Source: Coturnix japonica
Lineage: Eukaryota > Chordata > Aves > Galliformes > Phasianidae
Assembly: GCF_001577835.2 (NCBI RefSeq)
Contig: NC_029521.1
Location: 12,460,000-12,523,999 of the forward strand
Reading direction: 5' to 3'
Length of the DNA stretch: 64,000 nucleotides
Shown here piece by piece: positions 53,419 to 64,000 of this stretch. Below the pieces are notes generated by a model. The model worked only from the letters and a program-made list of their open reading frames with translations, had not been told where the DNA came from and made no database searches. Each line of letters starts with the position of its first letter. Position 1 is the first letter of the stretch. The position numbers were made by a program, and so were the translations under genes.

Positions 53419-53537
53419 CAGCTGAAACAGCAGCTATTTTTAATATCAGACATAATTGCACATGTTTGGCTTAGAGTTGTCTGCTGTCCTAACGGTGAGG
53501 AGAATGTCTTACTTTTCCTTTCTCAGGATTTTTATAG
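53419..53537 (+). promoter_or_regulatory. Candidate muscle promoter module of DUSP13
   Basis: An E-box CAGCTG (53419-53424) lies 9 bases before a perfect MEF2 consensus CTATTTTTAA (53434-53443). A TATA-like TTTATAG (53531-53537) follows about 90 bases later. Initiation near 53,565 would leave a 5' UTR of about 365 nt before the start codon. The human DUSP13A form is muscle-restricted, which suits this combination. All of it is motif-based. Confidence 0.4.
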
Positions 53538-53930
53538 CTGTATAATGAACAGTCAGACCTCACTGGCTGCCACTGCTGCATTAGGGACACCACAAAGAAC
53601 CATCGTGACATCCTATGGGCTGGGGACTGAAGATCTGGGAGGATGAACTGCAGGGAGCGGACTGGAACCATCAAGGCACAATTAGGTCCAGCAAGACAGC
53701 CAGCCCTGGGGAGGGAGCTCGAGGATGTCGCAGTGTGGGGGCAGTGGTGGGAGCTGCTGTCAGCACCTGCTCCAGCCCATCTCCCAGCCATCTTGTGACT
53801 GCTGTGGCTGCTGGCAGCACTCCAGTGCCCATGCTGCCTCTAGCTGCTGGAAGCAGGTTATTTCCCCAGCTCTCATATGTCTGGGGAGGAAGTATTGGGT
53901 CCCTTGGATTCCTCAGGTCCTGGGACATGC

Positions 53931-54037
53931 ATGGAGGATGTCCCCTCACTTAAGGAGCTGGAGCAGCTCCTGAACACTGGGCGGCCCTCTTGTAACCACG
54001 TCGATGAAGTGTGGCCTAATCTCTTCTTGGGAGACCT
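53931..54037 (+). CDS. DUSP13: DUSP13 first coding exon, residues 1-36
   Basis: This exon encodes [17 protein letters not shown] and [12 protein letters not shown], the conserved entry to the phosphatase fold. The donor is gtaagt and it ends after two bases of codon 36. The acceptor or transcription start upstream is not defined. Confidence 0.88.
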
Positions 54038-55289
54038 GTAAGTACAGCTGCACAGAATGACTGAGCTTTAACGCCACTGCTGTACATTATGCTTCTTCAG
54101 CCAATTAGTGCCTCTTATTGATGTGGTATTAGGCAGCCCATAGTTTTGCTAATCGATGTCATTTACAGTACAGACATCAGAGTTTCTGAAAAAAAAAAAA
54201 ATAATAATAATAATATATGACTAATTTGATAGTTGGTTCTCACTTATTCCTTGGAAACAATGCACTGGCTTATGTTGAGTATACGGCATGCGAGATGCAA
54301 TCGCTGTGCAGTTCCTTCACACAGTTCCTGTGAGTATCTCTGTACCAATCTTAATTTGTTTATGTTGGTTTTCCTCTTAGAGTAACAGCTCACAACAGAT
54401 TTATTTTGTGGAAGATGGGTGTTACCCACGTTTTAAATGCTGCCCACGGCACAGTGTACAGCCAAGGAGGCCAGGACTTCTATGGAGCGACCATTGATTA
54501 TTATGGTGTGCCAGCATATGACCTCCCCAGCTTTGATATAAGCCAGTTCTTTTTCTCTGCAGCAGAATTTATCCACAAAGCCTTGAACACACCAGGAGGT
54601 ATGGAATGATCATTGTTCACATTTGTACACGTGCTGGCAGCCTCTCGTAACCAGTCAGACCCATAAGCTCAGTGGTGGACAGGTCAGCACGCAGCCTACT
54701 TCCAGTACCTGCATGATGCAGGGAGGGGAAGCTGTGCTGTGCAGGTGGATAGCTACAGCTTTGTCCTAGAAAAGCAAGGAAGATAGTGAAAAGTTGATGT
54801 GAGAAAAGGATGAGTAGCGGCTGGGAGAGACAGGAGTAGAAAGGACAGGAGTTAGAACAGAGAGAGAAATATCGGAGTGGGGAGGGGGGGGAAGACCTGT
54901 TCACGAAGCAGTAAAAAACATATATTTGACATGGAAGCAGTCTTATCTGGCCTAGTCTTTTGACACCCTCTGGTGGCAACTGTATTTTTCATAACGAATA
55001 GGAAGGTAAGTCCTGATTTCTTCAGCCACCACCCATGTGAAGAGGCCCACACACTGTCGATGTTCTTCCTGCGAGAATAAAGCCTGCAGGGTGGTGCCTG
55101 CAGGGAGGAGATTCACCTTTACCCAGGGGAGTTTCCAGTGTGTTGCACAGGAGACTGAGCGTCTTGGCACTGGTGCTATAAAACACTAATAAGCATGTAT
55201 TACACGAAAGACCGCTCCTTAGCATGAGTAAACTGGCATTGATAGAGCTCTTTCTCACATGTTCTTTTATGGTTATAATTTGCCTTTCT

Positions 55290-55324
<35 letters not shown>

Positions 55325-55527
55325 TAGCTAAAATTTTGGTACATTGTGCAGTTGGAGTAAGCAGGTCAGCATCTCTAGTCCTAGCATATCTCATGATAAA
55401 TCACCACCTGCCATTGGTTGAAGCCATCAAAACAGTGAAGGAACATCGATGGATTTCACCCAATCGTGGCTTTCTGAAACACCTGAGAAATTTGGATGTT
55501 CAGCTACGGCAAAAGAAGGGCTGCTGA
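53931..55527 (+). CDS. DUSP13: DUSP13, muscle-type dual-specificity phosphatase (MDSP/DUSP13A form; three coding exons, 174 aa)
   Basis: This is an atypical dual-specificity protein phosphatase that removes phosphate from Tyr and Ser/Thr. Coding exons are 53931-54037, 54381-54598 and 55328-55527. All junctions are GT-AG and in phase, for 525 nt and 174 aa. The N terminus ([16 protein letters not shown], then [13 protein letters not shown]) and the [10 protein letters not shown]-like segment resemble human DUSP13A, not DUSP13B or DUSP29. The phosphatase loop is HCAVGVSRS with Cys115 and Arg121. Asp83 in YDLPSFD is the likely general acid, and AYLM follows the loop as usual. The start ATG at 53931 is chosen because the preceding sequence is unlike the family; an upstream alternative 5' exon cannot be excluded. 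Human DUSP13A is slightly longer (188 aa) at its N terminus. Confidence 0.92.
54189..54215 (+). repeat. A-run followed by (TAA)n in DUSP13 intron 1
   Basis: About a dozen A residues lead into five TAA-type units. It is a simple repeat inside the 343-nt first intron. Confidence 0.85.
54381..54598 (+). CDS. DUSP13: DUSP13 coding exon 2, residues 36-109, general acid Asp83
   Basis: This exon encodes [20 protein letters not shown], then [16 protein letters not shown] and [11 protein letters not shown]. Asp83 lies in the general-acid loop. The acceptor is ttcctcttag and the donor gtatgg. Confidence 0.94.
54962..54980 (-). promoter_or_regulatory. CTCF-like motif in DUSP13 intron 2
   Basis: The minus strand reads GTTGCCACCAGAGGGTGTC, a good match to the CTCF core (CCACCAGAGGG). 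It points leftwards, towards the VDAC2-SAMD8 interval. Confidence 0.45.
55292..55321 (+). repeat. Poly-T run at the DUSP13 intron 2 acceptor
   Basis: Thirty uninterrupted T residues end six bases before the start of coding exon 3 and form its polypyrimidine tract. Such a run is length-unstable and also prone to sequencing error. Confidence 0.9.
55328..55527 (+). CDS. DUSP13: DUSP13 last coding exon, residues 109-174, catalytic HCAVGVSRS loop
   Basis: This exon encodes [20 protein letters not shown] and then [19 protein letters not shown], ending RQKKGC and TGA (55525-55527). The acceptor (aactag) follows a run of 30 T residues. Confidence 0.95.
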
Positions 55528-56100
55528 AAGGGCAAAACCTTTACATACGCTTTTCTGAGTTTCAGCCTTCAATATACATATACTACTTCCCATGAAACTA
55601 AATACTAAAGAAAACAAAGAAAGCTATGCATCAAAGTAGAACAACAAACAAAGCCAAACAGAACTGTCAGAGGGTGCATTCTGGCAGCTGACTTCCTTGG
55701 TGATGATCAATGCCAGGATCAACTCCTAAGCACTACATGCTACAGAGCTGTTGTGCCCAGTGTGAGCGTACCAGAGGGCTCCACTGGAGCTGTGAAGATG
55801 GACTTTAGTTGTTCCTGATTTGTGTTAATGCCAGAGACAAGTTCAATAATTGCATCTAGCAGTACTGTAAGTTTGAATCCCCTTTTCTCAGGAGTGTAAC
55901 AGCATCACCTTCTTCAGTTTGGTTACAGTTTTCATGAGAAAAGCTTGTTGTGCTGCAGACCTGATGATGAGATGAAGACAATTTCTTAGGCCCTCGAGCT
56001 CTGCAGCACACACCTTTGTCTTTTATGGGTCTCTTGAATATTATGCTGCCACAGAGAGCTGTGACATGTCAGTGGAATAAACTTCCTCTGCACAGCTCTC
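55528..56100 (+). other. DUSP13: DUSP13 3' UTR (inferred end)
   Basis: Sequence after the stop has no competing gene. AATAAA at 56076-56081 is the first canonical polyadenylation signal and predicts an end near 56,095-56,105. A second AATAAA at 56354-56359 could extend it by about 280 nt. Confidence 0.55.
56076..56081 (+). terminator. Polyadenylation signal of DUSP13
   Basis: A canonical AATAAA 549 nt after the DUSP13 stop, in the plus orientation, with no earlier one in the downstream sequence. Confidence 0.5.
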
Positions 56101-56359
56101 TATGTGGTCTCAGGGTCAGCAAACCCACAGGTTTTTCTTAGGTATATATGTTGACAGCATATATTTTATGTTGTATATTGAGGATATTGAAAAAGGAGAC
56201 AGATTTTTAAGTACTTTTTGAGTGTAAACTCATCAGTTCTGCGTAAGTAGCTTTGAATCATCTCTGTTTTAACATCAGGTAGGAACCTAGGCATTCATCA
56301 TTACCAGGAAGCTACTGGCATATGTTTTCCTGTGTTTGCAAGCTCTTGCCCACAATAAA

Positions 56360-59300
56360 TGTAGATTGCTCTAAGGGCCTTTTGGATATCAAATCCATGA
56401 AAGAAGCAGGTAAGCAGTAAATTTGGCTTTAAGCTAATAAAGCACTTACCTTGTACCATCCTCTGCTCCTTACCCCTTAATCTGCAAGCAAGCTGCTGAG
56501 TCCCACTCTCAGTGACTACTCCTGTACCCCAGCAACTTGAACCTGGAAGGAAACAAGCATCAAAGATCTGGGAAGTCCAAGCATTAATTTCCATCCACCT
56601 CTGAATAAGGGTGCTGACTCCTGACTACAGTGTTGTCTGTGTTCCAGTTTTCAAAACTTCAATTAAAAATAAACCTAAAACACAGTTTTCTAAATACAGT
56701 AGGGAACTTAGTAAGCTTAAGTCAATATCTAGGCTTAATTGATACAAGTTACTTGTAAGCTGTTTTGAGGCTGTCGCTTTTCCTATCACCAGTTAATCAG
56801 TTACTTAAGCAACTTGATTTTTAATACAGGAACAACATTTGCAATTCATGCTACCACTCTACCTGAAAATTACCTTGCTACCTTGTGGTGAACCATAAAG
56901 CAATAATAAAATCTATTTTTGCCCTTTGCTACTAGATTGATTTATTGATTAGCTGGCGTTGTGAACTTTCTCTGCCAGACTGAGTAAATATACTTCTGCA
57001 TGCTTGTTTGCATTTGAAGCATTAGGCCTCATTTTCCCCCTCTTCTGGAGGAGGTTCACAGAAGTTATTAGAAGACATAAGTGATAGTGACTTGTGTGTT
57101 GTAATTCTTCCTTCCCAGACCTCTGTTACCCTTAATTCTTGAAGAGGCTGAGACATGGATGCTGATTCTGCCTAGTGCTTATGGGAACACAGAAATCCCT
57201 CTCTATTTCAATGTTCTGCAAAATAAGCATATTTAAGATCCTATCAGAGGTCTATTCAACTGCCTTGAACTGTTCAGATCTTGCTAAGTCTTACCAAAGA
57301 GCTCCACTGGCAAGAGAAAGAGAAAATTTGTAGTGTAAAAAACGATCAAATAGAAAATAGCATTTGAAATCCACCAGTGCTAGCATAATCTTTATACCTC
57401 ACAAAGCAGCAGAGCAGCGGAGGAGGAGCTGGGTTTGCTTTGAAGTTCTCCATTAGAGTTAATAAGGATTTACATGAGTTAACATTTCAGTATAATTTAT
57501 ACTTCATTCACATTACAGTAGATTTCAGTCTGGAAGCTTTTTGAAGACATGGCACTGAAAAGTCTGAAATTCATGTGAGTGAAATAAAGCATCTTAATGG
57601 CTTTAGGCTGGGCAAAATTAGACAAGTGTGAGAAAGATTGATGGAACCTCCCATCAGGATAATGCTTTGTGTGCCCCTGAACATCTGTCCCACAAAGCCA
57701 CAGCTGTGAAAGCTGCTCCTACTGTAGATTAGTACCTGCTCTCTTACATACTGCTCATCCTATGAGGGCATTGTTTCACAAGGAGCACAGAAGTGTTGAG
57801 CCAGTATGGTATCCATGCCACTAATGACATGGCAGTGATTTTGTACAGCAGGACTGGCATACCCCAGTGGATGGAGTAAATTGCTTAGGAACTCTTTTTC
57901 AAGGGCACTGGCAAGTCACAGAAGTGTTTTAAATCTGCAAAGGTAGTGTTGCCTATCTTTCCTGCTTTGCTCTTTTATATTCTGTGCACTGTTGGCTCCC
58001 GCTCTGAGCAGGGAAAAGGATTCCCATCAACATATGCAAAAACAGTAAAATTAGTGTTTTCTGTTTCAAGAGGTTACAGGACTATCTTCTGTGGCTTGCT
58101 AGGAGAGAACTTCTTCCTGGTCCCTTACACTATCCATAGTTCAGGCTGTGATGGAACGTCACATTAGAACTGCCCCCTTTTCCACTGCCAGCAGAAAAAA
58201 AAATTGTGCTTTGAATTGTGGTTTAGAGAGTTATGCTGAGGATCTCAAGCAAAAGAAAATACTGCCTTGCCAGCAGCACTTTCTTCAGAATATGCACATG
58301 TCAACAGGGGACGTACGATGAGAGAGACTGGAGGTGCTGTAACCCCTCATTGAGAGAAGGCCCCAGTCCGGAAGACATTTAAGTTCCCAAATGCAAGCTC
58401 ATTGCCTGCTGAACTGACCTGAGCATGCAGGCTCACCCAGAGGGATCTGCTTACTCAACCAAGACCCCGCAGGAACTGTCAGTGTTTCATCCCCTTGAGA
58501 CAAACAGGCACATAAACCTTCCTGTCCAGGCTGGTCTTTCCTCAATATGGTAATGCAGCTGATAAAATCCAGCAAGCTCCTAAAAAACTTTTTTTGGGGG
58601 GGGTTTGAGAGCTGTTTTCAGCTTAGTCCAATTCTTGATCCATCTGAGCAAGTGGGTAGTGAGGGCTAGTACCAGCTCAATGGAGGCAGTGGGAGGGTGG
58701 CTGTGAGCACAGGACATGGTGAAAGGGACCTAAATCTGCTTAAAGCAGAGTGTCACCTGAAGAAGTTATGCAGAACCCCAGTGGAAGCTTGCCTTAAATT
58801 CATTTTCCAGTACAAGAACTGAAGGCATCAGATGAAGTTCACAGAAGTCAGGAGCCAGGCAGAGCTGGAGGAGGGGGGTTAGCACTGCAACACCTTACCC
58901 GGGATGCTGCAGGAGACAGAAGCTTAAGCTTACAGATGTAAGACGACTAATAGGAAAAATTGTGGAGCAGAAATTTGCTCGGAGTTACCAAATACACAGA
59001 AACTCCAACCAGACCTGGAAATTCGTGAGCTGTAGGCTGGGAGACCATTAAAAAGTGGAGTATCTCACACTTGTGGAGTCTCATTTTCTATCAGCATCAG
59101 CTTACAGCCACAGGCAGACGCAAGAGCAGTGGATTCAATGGGCCTGTGCAGAGATCTATGACAGCTGCTGTTCTCATGGCCTTTATTTTGAACTCACCTC
59201 TAACAGGAACCATCCCATTTTCCAATAGTTTATTATTAGAACTGGGTCACATGAGACACTGGGGATCATGTCCCCGCTGCACTAACCAAGATTTCTTTTG

Positions 59301-62300
59301 TGGGGGAGAACTCTGTGCTGGCAAGTACAGCAGTACTGCTTCTGTGGGAAGCTGTGGGGGGTGGTTATGGTTTGGTAAAACGTTGAGTTAAAGCAAAACT
59401 TTTATTTCTGTTGGTGCTCCTGTTCATAGGGGAGGCAGCACTCAGCCCACTGGGGGACATGTCCAAGCACATGTCACTTTTAGGGACAGCCACCTGTTTG
59501 GGACCATCAAGCAAAGAGCACGCTCCAGCAACACTGCCCCGTGTGCAGCCACCGACTAGACACTGCCTGGGGATGGTCAGACACAGCCAGCCAGGAATGA
59601 AGCCAGCCCAGCATTCCTGCAGCCCAGAAACTGCGAGTTGGAATCAAAGCATGTGGGTGAAGAGCAGCCTGAACTCTACATAAGCAGTATGTAAGTGCTA
59701 GTGTAGGGAATACAGCTCTCTTTAACACATGCTGTCCAACTATTTAATATAATTATCATTGTTAGGCTTAGTTGCCATAGAAGAACCTAAGACTAGCATA
59801 GAAGAAAGCAAAGGGACTGCTCACTAAAGAAAAAACAAAACAGATTACAGTGAATTAAAAAGAAAATCAAATTCTCTTTAATAATTTCCATAAATTTAAA
59901 ATTATAGATAAAAAACAAAGATTTCCTAAATGCTGCAATGTATAACATGTAGACCACAAGGATTAAAAATTAATTAAAAAAATAATGAATGGTGGGAAAA
60001 AATGTATAGATAAAAACTATAATAATAAGTAAAAGACAAACTTTCAGCTAACAGGAATGAAAGTGTAGAGGTTTGCTGATGCAACAGCTCGTCTGCAACA
60101 GGGAGATTAAATACAAAGAATCAAAGCCTACAATCAGCAAAACTGGAAATCTGTTCATACTATCGATGGAGTTTTCTTTATTCTGCCAACATTGATAAGA
60201 TCAACAACATTTAAGATGAACAACATTTCAGAGTTAGGTTTCATGGCATCTTCTGGAAGTGTGGAAAAGAGAGAGAATTTGCATTTAGGGCACGACCCAG
60301 TGCTCAGCAAAGTCAACAAGCAGGGATTGTTTATGGACTGCCGTCACTGGGACGCATGCCACAGCTTGTGCCAGATAACCCAAAGCACTACCATAAGTTG
60401 TCACTGCTCGTTTCTGTGGAACCACCTATGTGCAGTTTCTCAGGAGCTACCTAGCTGTTAACTATCAATCTAGAATTAAATCTGTATTCTTTAAGACATA
60501 CTTTTCCTGATGGTTTTATCAGAGATATGATGGTCAGCCTCTTTAAATGAGTTAAATACAATTCATTGTATACTGTGCACTATAATGCATTATGTACTCT
60601 TCACTAAATAAAGTAGGAATGGCTGACTTTGCGTGGTGTCTTTTGTCCTGGAGGACCTTGAAGTGGTTAATAAATTGATTATTAAGTATGTGTCTGTCCA
60701 TTAGCCATTGCTGGCACATGGGACCAAGACCCTTCAGCTTGAAAGATGAAATATTTTTAAAGGTGATACGCAATAAATGACTCAGGGCACAAGATGCAAA
60801 ACATCCTGCAGAAATCCAGCTTCACACTGAATTTTAAGCAGGCAGCTTTATCAACCGGAGCTTAATCAGACTAGCAAGACTAATACTATTCCAGCAAAGA
60901 AATGCCACACAGTTGTACCCTGAGGCAAAACGACTGCTAAAATCTGAGCAACATTCACACCTCAAGGCCAGCTGTAGGAGGACCTGAGCTACTTTGTGGA
61001 CTGAATTTTTTCAAGGTGTTTGGGCCAGTAGTTCCCACTGTCTCTAGTCAAATGGAACCTGTAATACCTGTTAAATTTACAAGCAGTTACAGGCAGGAAA
61101 CTACATTTTCTGAATCTATTTTGAATTTATTCAGAAATCACAACCCTTTTACCTTTCTTTCACTACCTTACTGTTTCTTACATGAGTCTCAAAATGTTGT
61201 ATGTGCTGGGGTCTGCAGACAGTAACATTATCAGGCAATAAGAAATGTTGAGCTTTTTGTCACAAGCCTTCAAACACAATTCTCTGCAGCTTTGTAGACC
61301 ATAAGAAAGGCTTGAGGAGGCTTGGTGTCAGCAAGTGCTGCACATTGCACGGGGAAGCAAAGGGGACTGAATGTTCTGTGGCCAGCAATGTCATCATTAT
61401 GGGACACCTGCAGAGGACTTTCACCTTGGTATGCAATTCTGTACAACCTCAGAGTACACTCACAAGGCCTAATGGTTAGTTCCTCCCCTGGTGAACCACT
61501 GCTCCAACACAGCAATTTCATTAAGTGATCACAGATTACTTCAGAAGCATTAACCAAGCTTCACTGAACCACCTGGGTAAGTAAGTCTAACTACCTACTT
61601 ACAGATATTGTCTCCATGGCAAGAGAGAGCACAGCAGTGTCCTGAAAGACAGGAAGTAATGCACATAACTGTAACTGTGCCCAAATCAGTGGCAAATACG
61701 ACACGTGGACTACTTCTGAAATGAGAGAAAAAAAGCAAGCAACCATAAATGGGAATGATGCTGTATTTCAGTGAATGGGAAGAAAGGCGCTGAGATTTCA
61801 GTTGAAAAGTGAAGATTTTTTAAAAAATTAGTATTTTTTCTAAAGCTTATTTATTTATTTATTTTTATAATTGGTATATAAGAATACACGGCATATAAAA
61901 TGTTACTTTCTGGTTTGAAAAGTAGCCAAAAGCTGCAAACAGCCATAAAAGACATGCCAGCTGACCATTCATAAAGCCTAGTGCCATATGTTTTCCTCTC
62001 TTCTCTTATATCAAAAAGTGGTTCTTGATTTATGAAAGAATGTAATACCCTGAAGGATACTTTATCTCAGCTGCCATAAATTGGATCTTGGAGAGATGAG
62101 ATGCAAGTGAGGCAGAATTACCAACTAATGCAATTGGCACTATACAATGCAGCCAGGAGCAGCACCACATACATTCATTTCTATTCTGCAGGAAAATCTT
62201 GGTTCCTTGTATTCTTGGAAAAAGCCAATCTGCTCCCCTTGGGCTGGCTTAACTTATCTGCTGTCATTTTTCTCAAGGCAATGCTATTCAAAGAGTTTTC

Positions 62301-64000
62301 CATTACCGAGCAATTCATCAAGCTGAGGGTTCCTGAAACAGCTGCAAGATTTAGATACTAAGCAGTGATACGGTATATGCCCATGTAAATTCTTATGAAA
62401 TATAAGATCAAAGTGATGGGAAGTAATGTTGGACAGTCTCAATATGAGATAGAGATCAAAGGAATGTGACATAAAGCTTTGCTATCAAACCTGTTTCCCA
62501 TCTTTTAGGGGACAGTGGGGTTTTGCACCTGCTCCTTAATAATTTGGTTAAATGAAAGAAAAAATGTGCTCTAGTGTGCTCCTATTTCGTTGGCCACTCT
62601 GTTCATGAAAAGTCATAAATCTTGACTTCAGAAGAAAGTTATTCAGTGTTTAAAGAATAGCACTAGACTTGAAAAGATGCTAATGTGCTTTGCTACAATG
62701 GAATTAGCAAAGAAAAAGAGAACCAAATGTGGAAATCCAAAATGTACAAGAAGTTACACAGACTGGGGGACAGAAGTTACACAGACTGGGGGACAGAAGT
62801 TACTCACACTGGGGAAAGACAGGCTTCCCACCCTGCTGACAATTGATGTTCAGCTCCCAGGGACTTACCAGAGGCACCTCCCTGCCACCATGTCCTCTAC
62901 GCAGCTCTATCTTAGCCTTACAGACTTGAGACTTACAGCAACATTTGTCACAAATAAAATTAAGCTTTCTTTTCATGCTCAGAATCTCCCACTACCACCT
63001 ACATTCTCTTAACACAAATAGTGCTGTGTCTTCAGTGCTAGTAAACACATAAAGAGTTATTTAATTTTACAGGGATATTTCATAAACAACCCACACTTTC
63101 AGCCCTAGTCTGCTTTCCCAGAGCATCTGTCTACTGTCAATGTTTTGCAAAGGAATGGGAACTGCAAAGATAAAATACTGATCAGATTTCTGAAATGAAT
63201 ACCCAAATTGGCAAGGTGGCAACTCCAGCATCTCAGCAGAGCTATGCAGCATTTGTTCTGAGCTCATTTGCAGCATATGTGTATTTCTGTGCAAATGAAC
63301 ACAGCACATTTTGGGAACATCAGTGATGGGGGCAAACCAAACCTTGAAGAAACTCCCACAGAAAAGCAGTGGTGTAACCCAGGGCTGAACTGGCCCTCCT
63401 ATTTCCAAACAGTCTACCAAGGACAGCATGGCCTAGGCAGGTGCTCAAGTGTCAAAATAGAAGCAGAATCACTGGGAGCATACATCCTGTGCCCTGCGGG
63501 CAAGACGCAGACAAGGAAAGCAGTTGAGTTGTTTGGTGCAAAAAGCAGCTTCCCGGGATTGCTCCAGCCACGGTGTCATTGTGATCAATCCGCATTGGCA
63601 AGTATCAGTTTTCCATATGTGTTTCACCTAATGCCGGCTGCCTGCAGGGAGCAGCTCGGGCAGGCTGATGCATGCTTGTTATCGCTGGCGTAAATATCTC
63701 TGCCTCGTGATATTATGGCACAAAACAGCTGGACCATTTGAAAATCATTTAAAAAGCACTATAAAATTAGGGCTCCAATGCTCCTACTTTATGACTTTCA
63801 TGAGCAGCCACTGCCTAGAGAGAAATTATCCTCTTTATTTTCAAGGCTAAAGGTTCTTTTAACATTCATCAAAATCGAAGTGCACCCTTGATAACGCATT
63901 GAGCTGTTACTTATCTAGTACAGTCTCTTTACCTTCTGCATAATATCACATTTGAGATCTCAGTTCTTTGTATACAACTCATTTCATTGTGTCTGCTGTT
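56360..64000. other. Downstream of DUSP13, no gene seen
   Basis: I searched both strands by eye for dual-specificity phosphatase signatures (EVWPxLxxGD, HCxxGxSRS) expected of DUSP13B or DUSP29 and found none. The region is AT-rich with a 23-bp minisatellite at 62.7 kb. A GC-balanced, possibly constrained block lies near 63,540-63,800. Confidence 0.5.
62749..62817. repeat. 23-bp tandem repeat, three copies
   Basis: The unit starting agaagttacacagactgg and ending gggac is perfectly repeated twice (62749-62771 and 62772-62794). A third copy (62795-62817) carries a few differences. It is a small minisatellite in non-coding DNA. Confidence 0.9.

Noticed and set aside
1-64000. Endogenous retrovirus, LTR element, DNA transposon, CRISPR or bacterial-type system
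   Set aside because: No paired long terminal repeats, reverse transcriptase other than CR1 tails, terminal inverted repeats or direct-repeat arrays were recognised on either strand.
1-64000. tRNA, rRNA, snRNA or microRNA genes
   Set aside because: None could be recognised by eye. Small RNAs in introns cannot be excluded without a covariance-model scan.

Overview
This is nuclear DNA from a vertebrate, almost certainly a bird. Three protein-coding genes with vertebrate exon-intron structure can be read exon by exon. The recognisable interspersed repeats are CR1 LINE 3' ends, and I see no Alu, L1 or bacterial-type gene organisation. A galliform such as chicken is my best guess, but that rests on remembered protein similarity and not on a search.

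Layout from left to right: (1) 1-11,600 is gene-poor, with four CR1 fragments and a small CpG cluster at about 7,990-8,170 that contains a CTCF-like motif. (2) 11,610-22,600 is VDAC2 on the minus strand. It has eight coding exons giving 283 aa, a roughly 1 kb 3' UTR, and a CpG-island promoter at 21,650-22,600. (3) 22,600-34,430 is non-coding, with one CR1 end. (4) 34,430-50,160 is SAMD8 on the minus strand. It has five coding exons giving 415 aa, a very long 3' UTR, a 5.5 kb first intron and a CpG-island promoter. (5) 50,200-53,900 is the DUSP13 upstream region, with a candidate muscle control module. (6) 53,931-56,100 is DUSP13 (MDSP/DUSP13A type) on the plus strand, with three coding exons giving 174 aa. 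(7) 56,100-64,000 shows no gene.

The order DUSP13 - SAMD8 - VDAC2, with DUSP13 divergent from the other two, matches what I recall of human 10q22, seen here in inverted orientation. The neighbours do not form a pathway. VDAC2 is the mitochondrial outer-membrane porin, SAMD8 is the ER ceramide phosphoethanolamine synthase SMSr, and DUSP13A is a muscle-type dual-specificity phosphatase.

I found no evidence for an undescribed biological system. The points most worth a second look are: an avian VDAC2 with only two cysteines; a convergent pair of CTCF-like motifs enclosing VDAC2 and SAMD8; an E-box/MEF2/TATA-like cluster upstream of DUSP13; and a 30-base T run against the last DUSP13 splice acceptor.
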